From Hexactinellida sp. DTS-2022 (lineage: Eukaryota > Porifera > Hexactinellida), in the NCBI GenBank assembly GCA_028753945.1, contig JAPNXP010000010.1, positions 3,103,042 to 3,167,041 of the forward strand: a DNA stretch of 64,000 bases, written 5' to 3'. Positions 11,676 through 23,260 of this stretch are shown piece by piece (position 1 is the first letter of the stretch; the number at the start of each line of letters is the position of its first letter). Both the position numbers and the translations under genes were made by a program. Below the pieces are notes generated by a model, which saw nothing but the letters and a program-made list of their open reading frames with translations, was not told where the DNA came from and did not search any database.

Positions 11676-12673
11676 CAGGGTTGCCGTGTGTATTGGAATT
11701 CCCATTGGGGATTCCCATACCCATGGGAATGGGAATCAGATATTATCCTTGGATATTCCCATTAGATACAAATACAACTGATCAGGCCTGGGGTCAATTA
11801 CTTTCAAATGTAATATATTACAATTACAATTACATAATTTTTCACCGTTACAATTACTATTACAATTACATTTCCAAATCTTGTCACATATTACAATTAC
11901 AATTACTTAATTTCCCCGTTACAATTACATTTCAATTACATTACCCAAGGTTGGATTTGGTGATAGTGTTAATAGAAAATGATAGAAGTTAAGCTAGTGA
12001 CTAAAAAGATTATGGAATGCAAAAATAGGAATGGATTGACATTAGAATCAGGTTAAATAAGTAGATATGCTTTCTATATTTATAGTATACTCAATGTATC
12101 TGCTTATCACCTGTAGGAAATTAAAAACTATTCAACTTGGTTCAATGTATTTTTCACATCTTCCTAGTTCTTCTCTATATAATTTATTAGTTAAGATTCG
12201 AAGTAATAGAAAAGTAATATAGAATTACATATTACAATAACATCAATTACAATTACTATTACTATTACATCCTATTTGGAAAACACAATTACAATTACTA
12301 TTACTAATACTTTTCAAATTGTAATAGTTACTATTACAATTATAATTACATATTACTATTACCCCAGGCCTGCAACTGATACAATGCCCTACGCCAGTTA
12401 CGGAATTTTGTCTACTACTTTATTTCTGAAATGTATAGCAGCCTATACCAATGTTGCGCCTGAAATGGACATCATATCTTGCATGACCCCTCAAATTTTG
12501 ATTAAGTCATAATTTGGTTTGGAATTTCCATTCTCATTCCCATCTTATTCCCACAGGATTTATTTGCTGATTCATAAGAGGATCCATATTGGAAACACAT
12601 TGTGATCCATATGGGAATTCCCAGAGAAATTCTGTGGGATGGGAATGGAAATTCCACTCCTACTGCAACCCTG
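11676..12673. mobile_element. hAT-like element with GGGAAT-rich ends (998 bp)
   Basis: Ends CAGGGTTGC / GCAACCCTG in inverted orientation, followed inward by palindromic runs of GGGAATGGGAAT. The flanks (GTTATATG, GTTATAAC) match only in part. It is split by the hAT element at 11783-12372. Confidence 0.65.
11783..12372. mobile_element. hAT-type MITE filled with ATTACA repeats (590 bp)
   Basis: Inverted ends CAGGCCTGGGGT with an exact 8-bp duplication CAACTGAT at 11775-11782 and 12373-12380. Long blocks next to both ends are made of ATTACA/TTACAAT repeats, which give the spurious frames at 11681-11992 and 12276-12512. Confidence 0.9.
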
Positions 12674-12759
12674 GTTATAACGTACCCTTCGGGAATGGAA
12701 AATAAGTACGTCTATCCGAGTGTGCCTACTAACCGAGTTTACCCTATATAGAAATACAT

Positions 12760-13075
12760 ACTGCTTTATAAACTTGGTTAATAAATCTAAAGTTACATCT
12801 GTGCCGACAGCATGTCCTTTTGGAGGAACTATATTTTGGTAGTTGGTTGATTAATAGTACCTCCAAAAGAAAATGCTGTAAAAATAACTCATTGAAAACA
12901 CTGATGGAACACAAATAACTGATTGGATGCATGAATATACTCTAGATCAATTAAATTACAGCCTCTGTTAATAAAACTCTGTTCTGTGGAGAGGATACGG
13001 ACCTACAGTAATAATAATATACCAAAGTAGTAAGATCAATACTGGGCCACTATACTATAGTATAGTCGGCACAGT
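12760..13075. repeat. Right end of a palindrome-ended element
   Basis: A degenerate hairpin (TGTGCCGACAGCATG at about 12798, with its partner near 12860-12885) is followed by the typical right terminus: TAATAAAACTCTGTTCTGTGG, then the palindrome ACTATACTATAGTATAGT and CGGCACAGTA ending at 13075. Confidence 0.7.
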
Positions 13076-13131
13076 AAAAAGACCCAAGACAGTGATTTAG
13101 ATCTGGCCCACCACGTAGTAGTCGGCACATT

Positions 13132-13278
13132 CATAGGCGTCGGACGTACCCGGCCACCCGGCATGGGCCGGGCAGCCCGAAGGGGCTACCCGGCTCTACC
13201 CGGCGTGAATGTAGCGGCCCCGGAATCGATTGGGCCGGGCGGCCCAAAGGGCCGGCGGGACCATTTCCGACGTCTATG
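13132..13278. mobile_element. GC-rich hAT-type MITE (147 bp)
   Basis: Ends CATAGGCGTCGGA / TCCGACGTCTATG, flanked by an exact 8-bp duplication GGCACATT (13124-13131, 13279-13286). A second copy with its own duplication lies at 56176-56299. The interior is built of GGCCGGGC blocks and stands out from the AT-rich surroundings. Confidence 0.9.
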
Positions 13279-13286
13279 GGCACATT

Positions 13287-13750
13287 TAAAATTCAAATAA
13301 AATCCCAGACGCCGTTCGTATTCCTAAAAGATCTAGATGGTAATAAATATTCAGAGTATACTTTCTTTTCAGCACATTTACTGTGTCTACTAAGTTGTGA
13401 ACCAGTGTTTAATTAACTGCCTTGCTTTGTATCTTCTAGTTCAACATGGTCTGAGATTATGAGGTAAGTATTTTGTAATTAGATAGACTATCGAAATCAT
13501 ACTTTATTTTTGCATTTTCTTTTAGATTGGGATGATACTTAATTTTTTAAAATTATTTATCATTATTTAACACTTTTTAGTAAATACATTTTAGTTAACA
13601 CAGTCCATTTTATCTTATTAGGGACAGTATAAGTAGTATAGAGGTGGAAAAAGAGATTTTCTAGCTGTTGCAAGCCAAATGATAGGATAATTTGTACGCT
13701 CGTAACCTGTTTTTCTAACCAATTCTTTGCATGGAAATACAGTAGGAATA
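13287..13750. other. No gene seen
   Basis: AT-rich sequence without recognisable coding or element ends. Confidence 0.45.
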
Positions 13751-13755
13751 ATCCA

Positions 13756-14405
13756 GGCTCAAGGCTGGATTCGGTTAACCGGCTAACCGGTTAACCGTTG
13801 CTGACATCGGTTAACGGTTAGAGATTTTATTAAACAGTTAGCCGGTCTGTTGAATATCAGCAGAGTTATTGGGAAATTAATGTATACAGTATTAAAAATC
13901 TTTGAATTTTATCAGAATATGTTAGTCCCAAATCCATTTCTCATCACCACTTAATAAATTTTCTGAAACAACATTGATTTAAATTTACCTAAAGCAAGAA
14001 ATGTATCAGTTAATATACTTATGCGGTTATACTTTATACAGCTGAGTCTTATTCTGTAGTATAATCAAATTTTTATAAAGGATTTATTGTATTGAGTAGG
14101 ATGGGCGGTTAGCCGGTTAACCGTGGCGAGAAATCGAATTGTAACCGTAGCCTCAGATCGGTTAACCAACCCCACCCTTGCCAGGGTGTTATCCAGGCGT
14201 GCTTGGGCCCGCCTAAGGAGCTTATTTGGAAGAATTTTTATCTAGGCGTACAAAAATCGATTCTAGTCATACAATATCGAGAGTTGCTCCAATAGACTTA
14301 ATACAAGATGACTAATCTAGGCGTACAAAATTAAACCTGAACGAGCTCTAACAAAATCTTGGAGCGGGGAAATTTTTCCTGGATGAACGCCTGGAATAAT
14401 CCTAT
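13756..14405. repeat. Nested palindromic elements rich in GGTTAACCGG
   Basis: Inverted ends CAAGGCTGGATTCGGTTAAC and CGGTTAACC...CACCCTTG (to about 14179) enclose AT-rich filler. From 14181 a CAGGGTGTTATCCAGGCG end begins, related to the hAT MITE at 59373-59554, with a partner GAACGCCTGG near 14390. Target copies were not resolved. Confidence 0.5.
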
Positions 14406-14609
14406 AGAAATAACAATTCGATTATGGATAGAGTATGCATCAATTGTAGTAGTATTTTTACATATCGTATAAATGTTCTTAATTGCTTTTTTGATATTTT
14501 GGTTCATTATTATTTAAGTTCGTACAGCGAACCTGTTTTTCTAACACTGGGGTTTCCTACCTAACTATTTATTCTAAATATGCAAGAAAATCAAATTTGG
14601 TTATGCGTA

Positions 14610-14781
14610 CAGTCGAAATCGGGTTTTTTTTCCTCTCCGGTTTATTTTGCCTCCTTGCTTCTCCTTGTTTCTTCATAACCTCATTGCACTGTATAATGTT
14701 AAATACGGGTTTTTTTGCGTATCGGATTTTTTTGCCTCTTTTTCCATGCATTTAGGGGGGCAAAAAAACAGATTTCGACTG
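14610..14781. mobile_element. TA-inserting MITE, CAGTCGAAATCGG family (172 bp)
   Basis: Inverted ends CAGTCGAAATCGG / CAGTCGAAATCTG flanked by TA. Related copies lie at 37819-37977 and 48072-48257. All share the interior TTTTTTGCGTATCGG and CCATGCATTTAGG blocks. Short frames on both strands here are spurious. Confidence 0.85.
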
Positions 14782-15129
14782 TATTTTCAATCGGCGATAG
14801 TATACTTATATCAAGTAATATACTGTATTTACTATTTTAGTTCAGCTTTGCAATTTAATATATTGGGTTCTTTGGTTGGGTCACAAATGCTGAAAATTCA
14901 AAATTGTATAATTGAAGAGAGAATGAGTTGAAATGCTTGCTCTAATTTAACCGAGTGTTACAATCTCTGAAATTGGTTGAAATACTCGGAAGTCAATGGG
15001 CCAACAAAGATAGAAATGATTTATGTATTTGATTTTAGCATAATCTACTATATCATCATTTAAATGAGTAAACATAATATAAATTTTATACATACATACT
15101 ATATTGTTTGTTATAAAAACTTATACTAT

Positions 15130-15702
15130 CAAAATATTTTCCAACAATTTAAATATATAAAATCATTTCAAATCATTTGTATTTCGACGCCTCATGGTGT
15201 TTAGACTCATTTAACAAGTTGTTATAGGACAAAGGAACGGTTGATAAATTTAAAGTTTATTTCTAACATAAACCATCTTGAGTTTAATGCCATTCATTCA
15301 TTATGTATTGATAATAAATTATATTATTAGTTATTTATTTTAGCAAAGTTATCCACGGTGAGTGAGTTAAGTCAACAAATTCCTTATATTATATTCCATT
15401 GTATAGTAATACTACAATTAAATAGAAGCCAGCTGGAATTTAGTTAAATCAATATATTTATTGCAATTTGAAGCAATAGAGTAGATTTAACAAGTTAAAT
15501 CAATATAAATATTACAAGTTAAACAATAGAATTAGATTTAACAGTTTTACAGAAACTGAAGTGTGAGTGAACAAAGAAATTTCAACACCCATTTATGGCA
15601 TGAATTAAACGATTTACGAAATTTCTTCATCTCCCATCAGAAGTAGAATTTTATGGTGAATCCAATGGTGAAATAAAGAATGCGGGTTTAATATAATATT
15701 TT
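15130..15702 (-). repeat. Inverted partial monomer of the 16-24 kb array
   Basis: Reverse-complement match to about 19150-19660: shared blocks TGAGTTAAGTCAACAAATTC, GAAGCCAGCTGGAATTT and CATGAATTAAA. It ends at the palindromic terminus at 15703. Confidence 0.75.
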
Positions 15703-15883
15703 TACTGTGCCGACTATACTATAGTATAGTGGCCCAGTTCTAATTCTTAGTGCTTTGGTTAGTTATTATTATTATTATTACTGTGCCGACTATACTATAG
15801 TATAGTGGCCCAGTTCTAATCTTAGTGCTTTGGTTAGTTATTATTATTATTATTACTGTGCCGACTATACTATAGTATAGTGG
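15703..15883 (+). repeat. Triplicated palindromic terminus (about 75-bp period)
   Basis: Three consecutive left termini begin TACTGTGCCGAC at 15703, 15779 and 15854. Each has the 18-bp perfect palindrome ACTATACTATAGTATAGT, then GGCCCAGTTC, CTTAGTGCTTTGG and an ATT run. A fourth terminus follows at 16544 after the hAT element at 15892-16504. Confidence 0.9.
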
Positions 15884-15891
15884 CCCAGTTC

Positions 15892-16504
15892 CAGTGGTGC
15901 TCTGCTCTATTTATAACTATGGGAGCGGTAGTGTGATTCCAAAAATTGAATAAATTGACAAGTAAATGATTAAGTAATCACTCACAAAATAACAAACCAC
16001 TAGTACAGTTAACTCCCGTTATAACGAAGTCGGATTTAACAAAGTACCTGCTTATATTGAAGTCATTCAATGGTCAGGAAATCCTTCTATCATATTACAT
16101 TATTAAAACTTTAGCTATACCGAAATGGAATTAACTAAATTTTGCTTATAACGAAGTGATTTAAATCCCATATACCCTCTAAGGCTAAGCTATTGATTTA
16201 CTCCGGTTATAACAAACTCTGCCTAAAACTAAATGAAACCACGATCCCGATTACTTCATTATAACGGGAGTTGACTGTACTTCAATATCTCATTATATTT
16301 CTGAGATTGGGAATTTCTAGTTTTAACTCCACGTTTATATTGGGCAGAATTGTAAGCCATATCAACCTAGTTGTTAATAACTTGTTATAGTCTCACAAAC
16401 CGCAAATAATAAAATTTAAAAGTAAAGTATGGGAGCGGCGCTCCCACAATCTGAAACACTATGGGAGCGGCGCTCCCACCCGCTCCCACAGCATGACACC
16501 ACTG
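15892..16504. mobile_element. hAT-type element (613 bp) inside the palindromic terminus
   Basis: Ends CAGTGGTG / CACCACTG flanked by the exact 8-bp duplication CCCAGTTC (15884-15891, 16505-16512). It carries GGGAGCGGCGCTCCCA palindromes near its right side and hosts the TA element at 16006-16277. Confidence 0.9.
16006..16277. mobile_element. TA-inserting Tigger-like MITE (272 bp)
   Basis: Ends CAGTTAACTCCCGTTATAAC and its inverse CAGTCAACTCCCGTTATAAC, flanked by TA. This terminal motif is typical of pogo/Tigger elements. The interior repeats TATAACGAAGT-like blocks. Confidence 0.88.
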
Positions 16505-17679
16505 CCCAGTTCTAATCTTAGTGCTTTGGTTACCGATTATTATTACTGTGCCGACTATACTATAGTATAGTGGCCCAGTTCTAATCTTACTGCCTTGGTT
16601 ATTATTATTAGTCCGTAGCTCATCCACTGAACAGAGAAAAGTTAACTAAGAACCCAAAATTTCAGGATATGTGTCTCATGGGTTACAGATGTGCACCTGG
16701 GGTCACGATTTTTTATTACATTTATTTGGACACATTTTTGCACCTGTTTAATATTGAAACAGGAACAATAAATAGTACCCGAAAATTAAATTTATTTGCA
16801 TTCGATAGAGAATTAAATTCTACACCTTTTCACAGTGCACGAATTTTCAAATTGTACTTAGTTTGTACCACAATTGAGTTACAAGTTTCCTGTGTTTACT
16901 AACACTTCATTTCAATTGAAAGTGTTAAATCTAATTCTATTGTTTCAACTCGTTATTATTATATTGATTCAACTTGTGAGATCGAGTAGGCTTCTAATTT
17001 CCAATTGAAAAAAAAGATAATATATTTCATAACAACGACAGATTATGTGATTATATTTACTTCTGCGAGAATATTACTGCATTAATATACTGACCTCATT
17101 AATTATAATTAATTAAGTCAGTATATGACTTATATAGATGATCCCAATTTGTTTACTAGCGGTTATCGAGTGTGCGGAATAGAAATTTGATAGCCAAATT
17201 AATTAATTAATTATTTATGACAAAATAATTAAACTTAATAAATATAAGTTGACATTGAAATTGGTGTTAAATTATAAATAACATTAATAATTATTTATAC
17301 TAATTAATTAAATATCATAAATCTCAGAGATCATAGAAGATAGAAACAAACTTTCAATTTATCAATTGGTCCTTATGGCACGTGCCACCTATACAAGTGG
17401 GTCTTGACACTTTGAGGTGATGATGACATCGTCAAAAAAATGTGTTTTTAAAAATTTTGTGAATTCTATATTTAAAATGGGTTAGTTGATGTTGGGTGAT
17501 GACGCAACACTCGCATAAAAAATGCTGAGTCATCAGCTATTATATACTACTCAAACTTGAATATCTCTAAATGAAGTGAACTAAATGGAAACTTCCACCA
17601 CTCTAAGGGTCGATACCTTCTGTAACACCTTTTTGAAATACTTTAACACCTTCATAGTGATGATGACATGGCGAAAAAA

Positions 17680-17800
17680 AAATCCAAAATTGCAGGCTGT
17701 GCCGACAGCATGTTCCTTTGGAGGCACTATCAATAAACCACCATCAAAATATAGTGCCACCGAAGGAACATGCGTCGGCACAGGCTGCAATTTTGGATTT
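17680..17800 (+). repeat. Long hairpin, monomer 1
   Basis: Two arms of about 50 bases (AATCCAAAATTGCAG...GCACTAT and its inverse) separated by about 20 bases. The stem includes TGTGCCGACAGCATGTTCC paired with GGAACATGCGTCGGCACA. Confidence 0.9.
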
Positions 17801-18886
17801 TTATTGTTATTATTATTCTTCCGTAGCTCATCCACTGAACAGAGAAAAGTTAACTAAGAACCCAAAATTTCAGGATATGTGTCTCATGGGTTACAGATGT
17901 GCACCTGGGGTCACGATTTTTTATTACATTTATTTGGACACATTTTTGCACCTGTTTAATATTGAAACAGGAACAATAAATAGTACCCGAATATTTAATT
18001 TATATGCATTCGATAGAGAATTAAATTCTACACCTTTTCACAGTGCACGAATTTCTAAATTGGGTTTCATTAGTGCCACAATAGAGTTGCAAATTTCCTT
18101 TGTGTACTAACACTTCAGTTCAATTGAAAGTGTTATATCTAATTCTATTGTTTCAACTTGTGATTATTATATTGATTCAACTTATGAGATCGAGTAGGCT
18201 TCTATTTTCCAATTGAAAACTAAGATTATATATTTCATAACAACGACAGTTTATGTGATGATATTTCCTTCTACAAGAATATTTTTGCACAATGGATACA
18301 TGACATATTTAATTCTAATTAATTCGCTCTGTGTTTAACTTATAGAGACGGTTCCAATTAGATTATTGGGGTTATCGAGTGCGCTGAATTTAAATAATAG
18401 AATAAAATTCAATTTAGATTATTAATTATTGCAAATAATTGAACTTAATTTATTTTGATGTACATAATATTGGTGTTAAATTATTAATAGATTAATTAGA
18501 TATTTATACTAATTTTCTAAATTTCATTAATCTCAGAAATGATAGCAGATAGAAACAAACTTTCAATTTATCAATTGGTCCTTATGCCACGTACCACCTA
18601 TACAAGTGGGTCTTGACACCTTGAGGTGATGATGACATCGTCAAAGGAATGTATTTTTACAATTTTGTGAATTAAATAATTCGAATGGGTTGGATGTTGT
18701 TGTATGATCACCCAACACGCACATAAAAAATGCTGACTCATTACTTATTATATTCTACTGAAACTTGAATATCTTTGAAATGAAGTGAGCTAAAACGAAA
18801 CTTCTACCACTCTAAGGGTCGTTGCCTTTTGAAACACCTTTCTGAAATAATTTAACACCTTCATAGTAATGCTGACATGGCGAAAA

Positions 18887-19007
18887 AAATCCAAAATTAC
18901 AGCCTGTGCAGACAGAATGTTCCTTTGGAGGCACTATCAATAAACCACCATCAAAATATAGTGTTACCAAAGGAACATGCGTCGGCACAGGCTGCAATTT
19001 TGGATTT
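18887..19007 (+). repeat. Long hairpin, monomer 2
   Basis: Same stem as monomer 1 with a few substitutions (GCAGACAGAATG in the left arm), leaving mismatches at those stem positions. Confidence 0.9.
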
Positions 19008-20275
19008 TTTTATTATTTATCCGTAGCCACTCCACAGAACAGAGTTTTATCAACTAAGAGCCCAAATTTTTAGGATGGGTGTCTCATGGGTTACAGACGT
19101 GCACCTGGGGTTACGATTTTTGATTAACAAATTTTGGACACATGTTTAACACCTTTCAAAATTTGTCTGGACCATAACTCAAGAAATGTTTTACTAAACC
19201 CCCAAATTTTATTTCATATTTGGATTCATCTTAAAATTCTGCGTCTTTTGGGAGAAGAAAGTATTTAAAAATGGTTTTAATTTTTGCCATAAATGGTGGT
19301 TGAAATTTCTTTGTTTACTCACACTTCAATTTCTGTAAAAGTGTTAAATCTAATTCCATTGTTTAAACTTGTAATAATTATATTGATTTAACTTGTTAAA
19401 TCCTCCTCTATTGATTCAACTTTCGATAATTAAATTGATTCAACTTATAAATTCCAGCTGGCTTCTATTTAATTGTAGCATTACTATACAATGGATTAAA
19501 TTAAATTAATTTATATAAGGAATTTGTTGACTTTACTCAACTCACCGTGGATAACATTGCTAAAATAAATAACTAAGAATTTAATTTATTATCAATAAGT
19601 AATGAATGAATGGCATTAAACTAAAGATGGTTTATGATAGAACCGTTAAGATTTTACATTCCACAACAACGACAGATTAAGTGATTATATTTATTTCGGC
19701 GAGAATATTCTTGTACAATCAATTTACTGACGTAATTAATTATAATTAATTCATTTTGTATTTAACTTAGAGACGGTTCCAATTGGATTATTGGGGTTAT
19801 CGAGTGCGCTGAATTCAAATATGATAGTGAAATTCGATTTAAATTAATAATAAGTGCAAATAATTGGACTTTATTTATTTTGCTGTACATAATAATTGTG
19901 TTAAATTATTAATTTATTAATTAAATATTTATACTAATTAGCTAAATTTCATTAATCTCAGAGATGATACAAGATAGAAACAAACTTTCAATTTATCTAT
20001 TGGTCCTTATGCCACCTACCACCTATACAAGTGGGTCTTGACACCTTGAGGTGATGATGACATCGTCAAAGAAATGTATTTTTACAATTTTGTGAATTAA
20101 ATAATTCGCATGGGTTGGTTGGAGTTGGGTGAATACCCAACACGCACTTTAAAAATGCTGAGTCATCACAGATTCTACTGAAACTTGAATATTTCTTAAA
20201 TGAAGTGAGCGAAATGGAAACTTCCACCACTCTAAGGGTCGTTGCCTACTGAAACACCTTTCTGTAATAATTTAA

Positions 20276-20995
20276 GGTTAAATTACCCCACGGGAATGAA
20301 ATCTCTTGTATTAATCTGTAATTGTTAGAAATAGATCAAGGTACGATACAAAGCAATAAACAAAAAAGAAAATGTCTCAATATATTATACTTTTTATTTT
20401 TTGTCGGTTTCAATATTTGGCTAATACAAATCTCCCATAGGGCGATTTCAAAAAGTGGTGGTCGATATTATAGTGTAATTTGGCAATGCGGCCATCAATG
20501 TTTGTTATCAGAATCAATATTGAAAGATTATAAGCGTACGGAGTTGGTAGTCGGTTTACATTTTTGAATTATGACTCTGAAATTATTTTTCAAACATTTT
20601 ATCAAATATCTCATAAAAAACATGACCTTTTTAATGATTTCTTTAGTTCAAAAGGTCGCAACTTTTTTTATTTAGGTCAAATCAAAATTCTAAACCAGTC
20701 ACCTACAGCATATAACGATGATCTATGTGATATATCGCACATAATATGTCTTTAGCTAATAATGATCTTGAGATCGACACACTTATCAGGTGGAGTCTGA
20801 AGAAATCCCCCTATGGGACTTTTGTATTACCATAAAACTGCACGCCCCATAAAATCGAATTTATTCAAAATAATTCGATTTCGTTTTCAGTTTCGATATA
20901 GCTATAATGTCTTCTATTATATATGTGAAAATTAAACATCTTACTTCAAAACGAAATTTATGTGTTTTTTTACATGAATCTGCCGTAATTTAACC
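20276..20995 (+). mobile_element. 720-bp TTAA-inserting element, copy 1
   Basis: Flanked by TTAA on both sides (20272-20275, 20996-20999), with inverted ends GGTTAAATTAC / GTAATTTAACC. It interrupts array monomer 3 at the point where other monomers read TAATTTAACACC. A second copy of the same 720-bp length at 34944-35663 differs at only a few positions by eye. TTAA target use is typical of piggyBac and Kolobok relatives. Frames of 81 and 63 codons inside lack any recognisable domain; I do not call them genes. Confidence 0.92.
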
Positions 20996-21033
20996 TTAAC
21001 ACCTTCATAGTGATGATGACTAGACGAAAAAAA

Positions 21034-21147
21034 ATCCAAAATTGCAGCTTGTGCCGACAGCATGTTCCTTTGGAGGCACTATCAATAAACCACAACCAAA
21101 ATATAGTGCCCCCAAAGGAACATGCGTCGGCACAGGCTGCAATTTTT
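21034..21147 (+). repeat. Long hairpin, monomer 3
   Basis: Same stem; the loop is CAATAAACCACAACCAAAAT-like and the outer right arm is shortened by an A/T change. Confidence 0.88.
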
Positions 21148-21734
21148 TTAAATCCGTAGCCACTCCACAGAACAGAGTTTTATCAACTAAGAGCCCAAAT
21201 TTTTTGATGGGTGTCTCATGGGTTACAGATGTGCACCTGGGGTTACGATTTTTGATTAACAAATTTTGGACACATCTTTGACACCTTTCAAAAATTTTCT
21301 GATCCATAAACATAAGATGTTTTACTAAACCCCAAAATTTTATTTCACATTTGGATTCACCATAAAATTCTGCGTCTGATGGGAGAAGACAAATTTTTAT
21401 AGTGGGTTTAATTCATGCCACAAATCGGGGTTGAAATTTATTTGTTTACTCACACTTCAGTTTCAGTAAAAATGTTAGATTTAATTCCATTCTTTCAACT
21501 TGTAATAATTATATTGATTAAACTTGTTTAATCTTACACTATTGTTTAAACTTGCGATAATTATATTGATTCCACTTGTGAAATCGAGTAGGCTTCTTTT
21601 TCTATTTGAAAACTAAGATTTACATTCCATAACAACGACAGATTATGTGATTATATTTACTTCTGCGTGAATATTCTGCACAATGGATACACTGACATAA
21701 TTAATTCGCTCTGTCTTTAACGGGGGAGTTACAC

Positions 21735-22330
21735 TAGTCAGAATTTCGGAGTTGTCATAAGTCAGAATATTGCTAGTTGTCACAAGTAAGAATGTTTTTA
21801 TGGACTGTTGTCACAAGTCAGAATAGTTTTTGGACTGTTGTCTCAAGTCAGAATAGTTTTTTGGACAATTGTCACAAGTCAGAATAGTTTTTTGGACTGT
21901 TGTCACAAGTCAGAATGTTTTTTTTGGACTGTTGTCACAAGTCAGAATGTTTTTTTTGGACTGTTGTCACAAGTCAGAATGTTTTTTTTGGACTGTTGTC
22001 ACAAGTCATATTGTTTTTTTTGGACTGTTGTCACAAGTCAGAATAGTTTTTTGGACTGTTGTCACAAGTCAGAATGTTTTTTTTGGACTGTTGTCACAAG
22101 TCAGAATGTTTTTTTTGGACTGTTGTCACAAGTCATATTGTTTTTTTTGGACTGTTGTCACAAGTCAGAATAGTTTTTTGGACTGTTGTCACAAGTCAGA
22201 ATGTTTTTTTTTGGACTGTTGTCACAAGTCAGAATAGTTTTTACAAATTGTTGTTACAAGTCAGAATGGTTTTATAAATTGTTGTCACAATTCAGAATGG
22301 TTTTTATAAATTGTTGTTACAAGTGAGAAT
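21735..22330 (+). repeat. 31-32-bp tandem array, left MULE end
   Basis: Repeats of GACTGTTGTCACAAGTCA with variable T-run spacers. Not CRISPR: the spacers are all T-rich variants of one unit. Confidence 0.92.
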
Positions 22331-22497
22331 TATTATTAATATTTTAAAAATCATCATTTCCCTGAGAAATCTTTTCCGTGTTGTAATTATATTGACTGTT
22401 TAATGAAATATTGATAAAGGTATGAAAAAACACAAAGTGAAATTATAGCTTGTTGGATGGATACTGAAGATGGAAGATAGTGAATTGATTGCCATTT

Positions 22498-22791
22498 ATG
22501 AAGTAAATATTTCAAATCGAGTTTCGATAATTGATCGACAAATTGGACAAGGTTGTCCCAACTCTACAATTTGTTGGCTACAGCTTGAACAACAACTTGC
22601 ATGGCGACATGGCATAAAATCCAAGTTGTTGCTCGTGGAGAGAGACAAACGACACAACTATTTCCTTGATTAAGACTCTCATTAGGACTTTGATAAGGAG
22701 TTTCATTATCAAAATATTCTGAATCGCTTGAATGGTAACTGTCCTCTATAGATATTTTACCAATAGTATGACTGAAAAACTTAAAATTCAT
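22498..22791 (-). pseudogene. C3HC4 RING-finger tail of a MULE transposase
   Basis: Minus-strand frame from 22791 with an acidic serine-rich lead, then CVVCLSPRATTW. One base is missing from a T run near 22625; in the next frame the finger continues as MPCRHASCCSSC, CPICRSIIETRFEIF and a stop at about 22498. All eight zinc ligands of a C3HC4 RING are present across the break. RING fingers usually act in ubiquitin transfer or protein contacts; here the domain most likely formed the C-terminus of the transposase of the parent element, because the MULE at 25723-32248 has the same RING in that position. No catalytic core remains in this copy. Confidence is high for the RING, moderate for its origin. 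Confidence 0.8.
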
Positions 22792-22979
22792 ATATCTATT
22801 ATATAGTGCCTACGATTAGAGTTCAGAAATCGGCCTAATTTCAGTGACAATAACGAATAGTCTCCAAATGTATCAGAAGTGATGAAATTATATAACATGA
22901 ATTGTATCTACAAGTGTGAAAATTAAATCGAAGAAATAAAAGTAATTGAGGATTCTTAAAAGTGAGAACTGTGGTGACA

Positions 22980-23260
22980 ACAATGGAAAAACTATTCTGA
23001 CTTGTGACAACAGTCCAAACAAACTATTCTGACTTGTGACAACAGTCCAAAAAACTATTCTGACTTGTGACAACAGTCCAAAAAAACATTCTGACTTGTG
23101 ACGACTGTCCAAAAAAACTATTCTGACTTGTGACAATTGTCCAAAAAACTATTCTGACTTGTGACAATTGTCCAAAAAAACATTCTGACTTGTGACAACT
23201 AGCAATATTCTGACTTGTGACAACTAGCAATATTCTGACTTGTGACAACATCGAAATTCT
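22980..23260 (-). repeat. 31-32-bp tandem array, right MULE end (inverted)
   Basis: About nine inverted units of the left array, shortening toward the end to CTAGCAATATTCTGACTT units. Confidence 0.9.

Larger units (their letters stand above)
11653..12745. mobile_element. Remnant of a TA-type MITE hosting two nested elements
   Basis: CAGTAGAACTCGGTTATA at the left and CTAACCGAGTTTACCCTA at the right look like the ends of a pogo-like element whose middle is occupied by the element at 11676-12673. The right end is eroded. Confidence 0.45.

Noticed and set aside
16669-18110. Frames of 77, 90 and 130 codons in monomers 1 and 2
   Set aside because: Parts are similar because the DNA is repeated, but lengths, starts and frames are not conserved among the four monomers and no domain is seen.
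20322-20755. Frames of 81 and 63 codons in the 720-bp element
   Set aside because: They match in both copies only because the copies are almost identical; there is no domain, and the element is too short for a transposase.
21808-22277. Three long overlapping plus-strand frames (FWTVVTSQN repeats)
   Set aside because: They are three-frame readings of the 31-32-bp tandem array of the MULE end; the mirror array at 22888-23305 gives the same on the other strand.
21735-22330. CRISPR-like regular array
   Set aside because: The spacers are T-run variants of one unit, the DNA is eukaryotic, and an inverse array with a 9-bp target duplication shows it is a transposon end.
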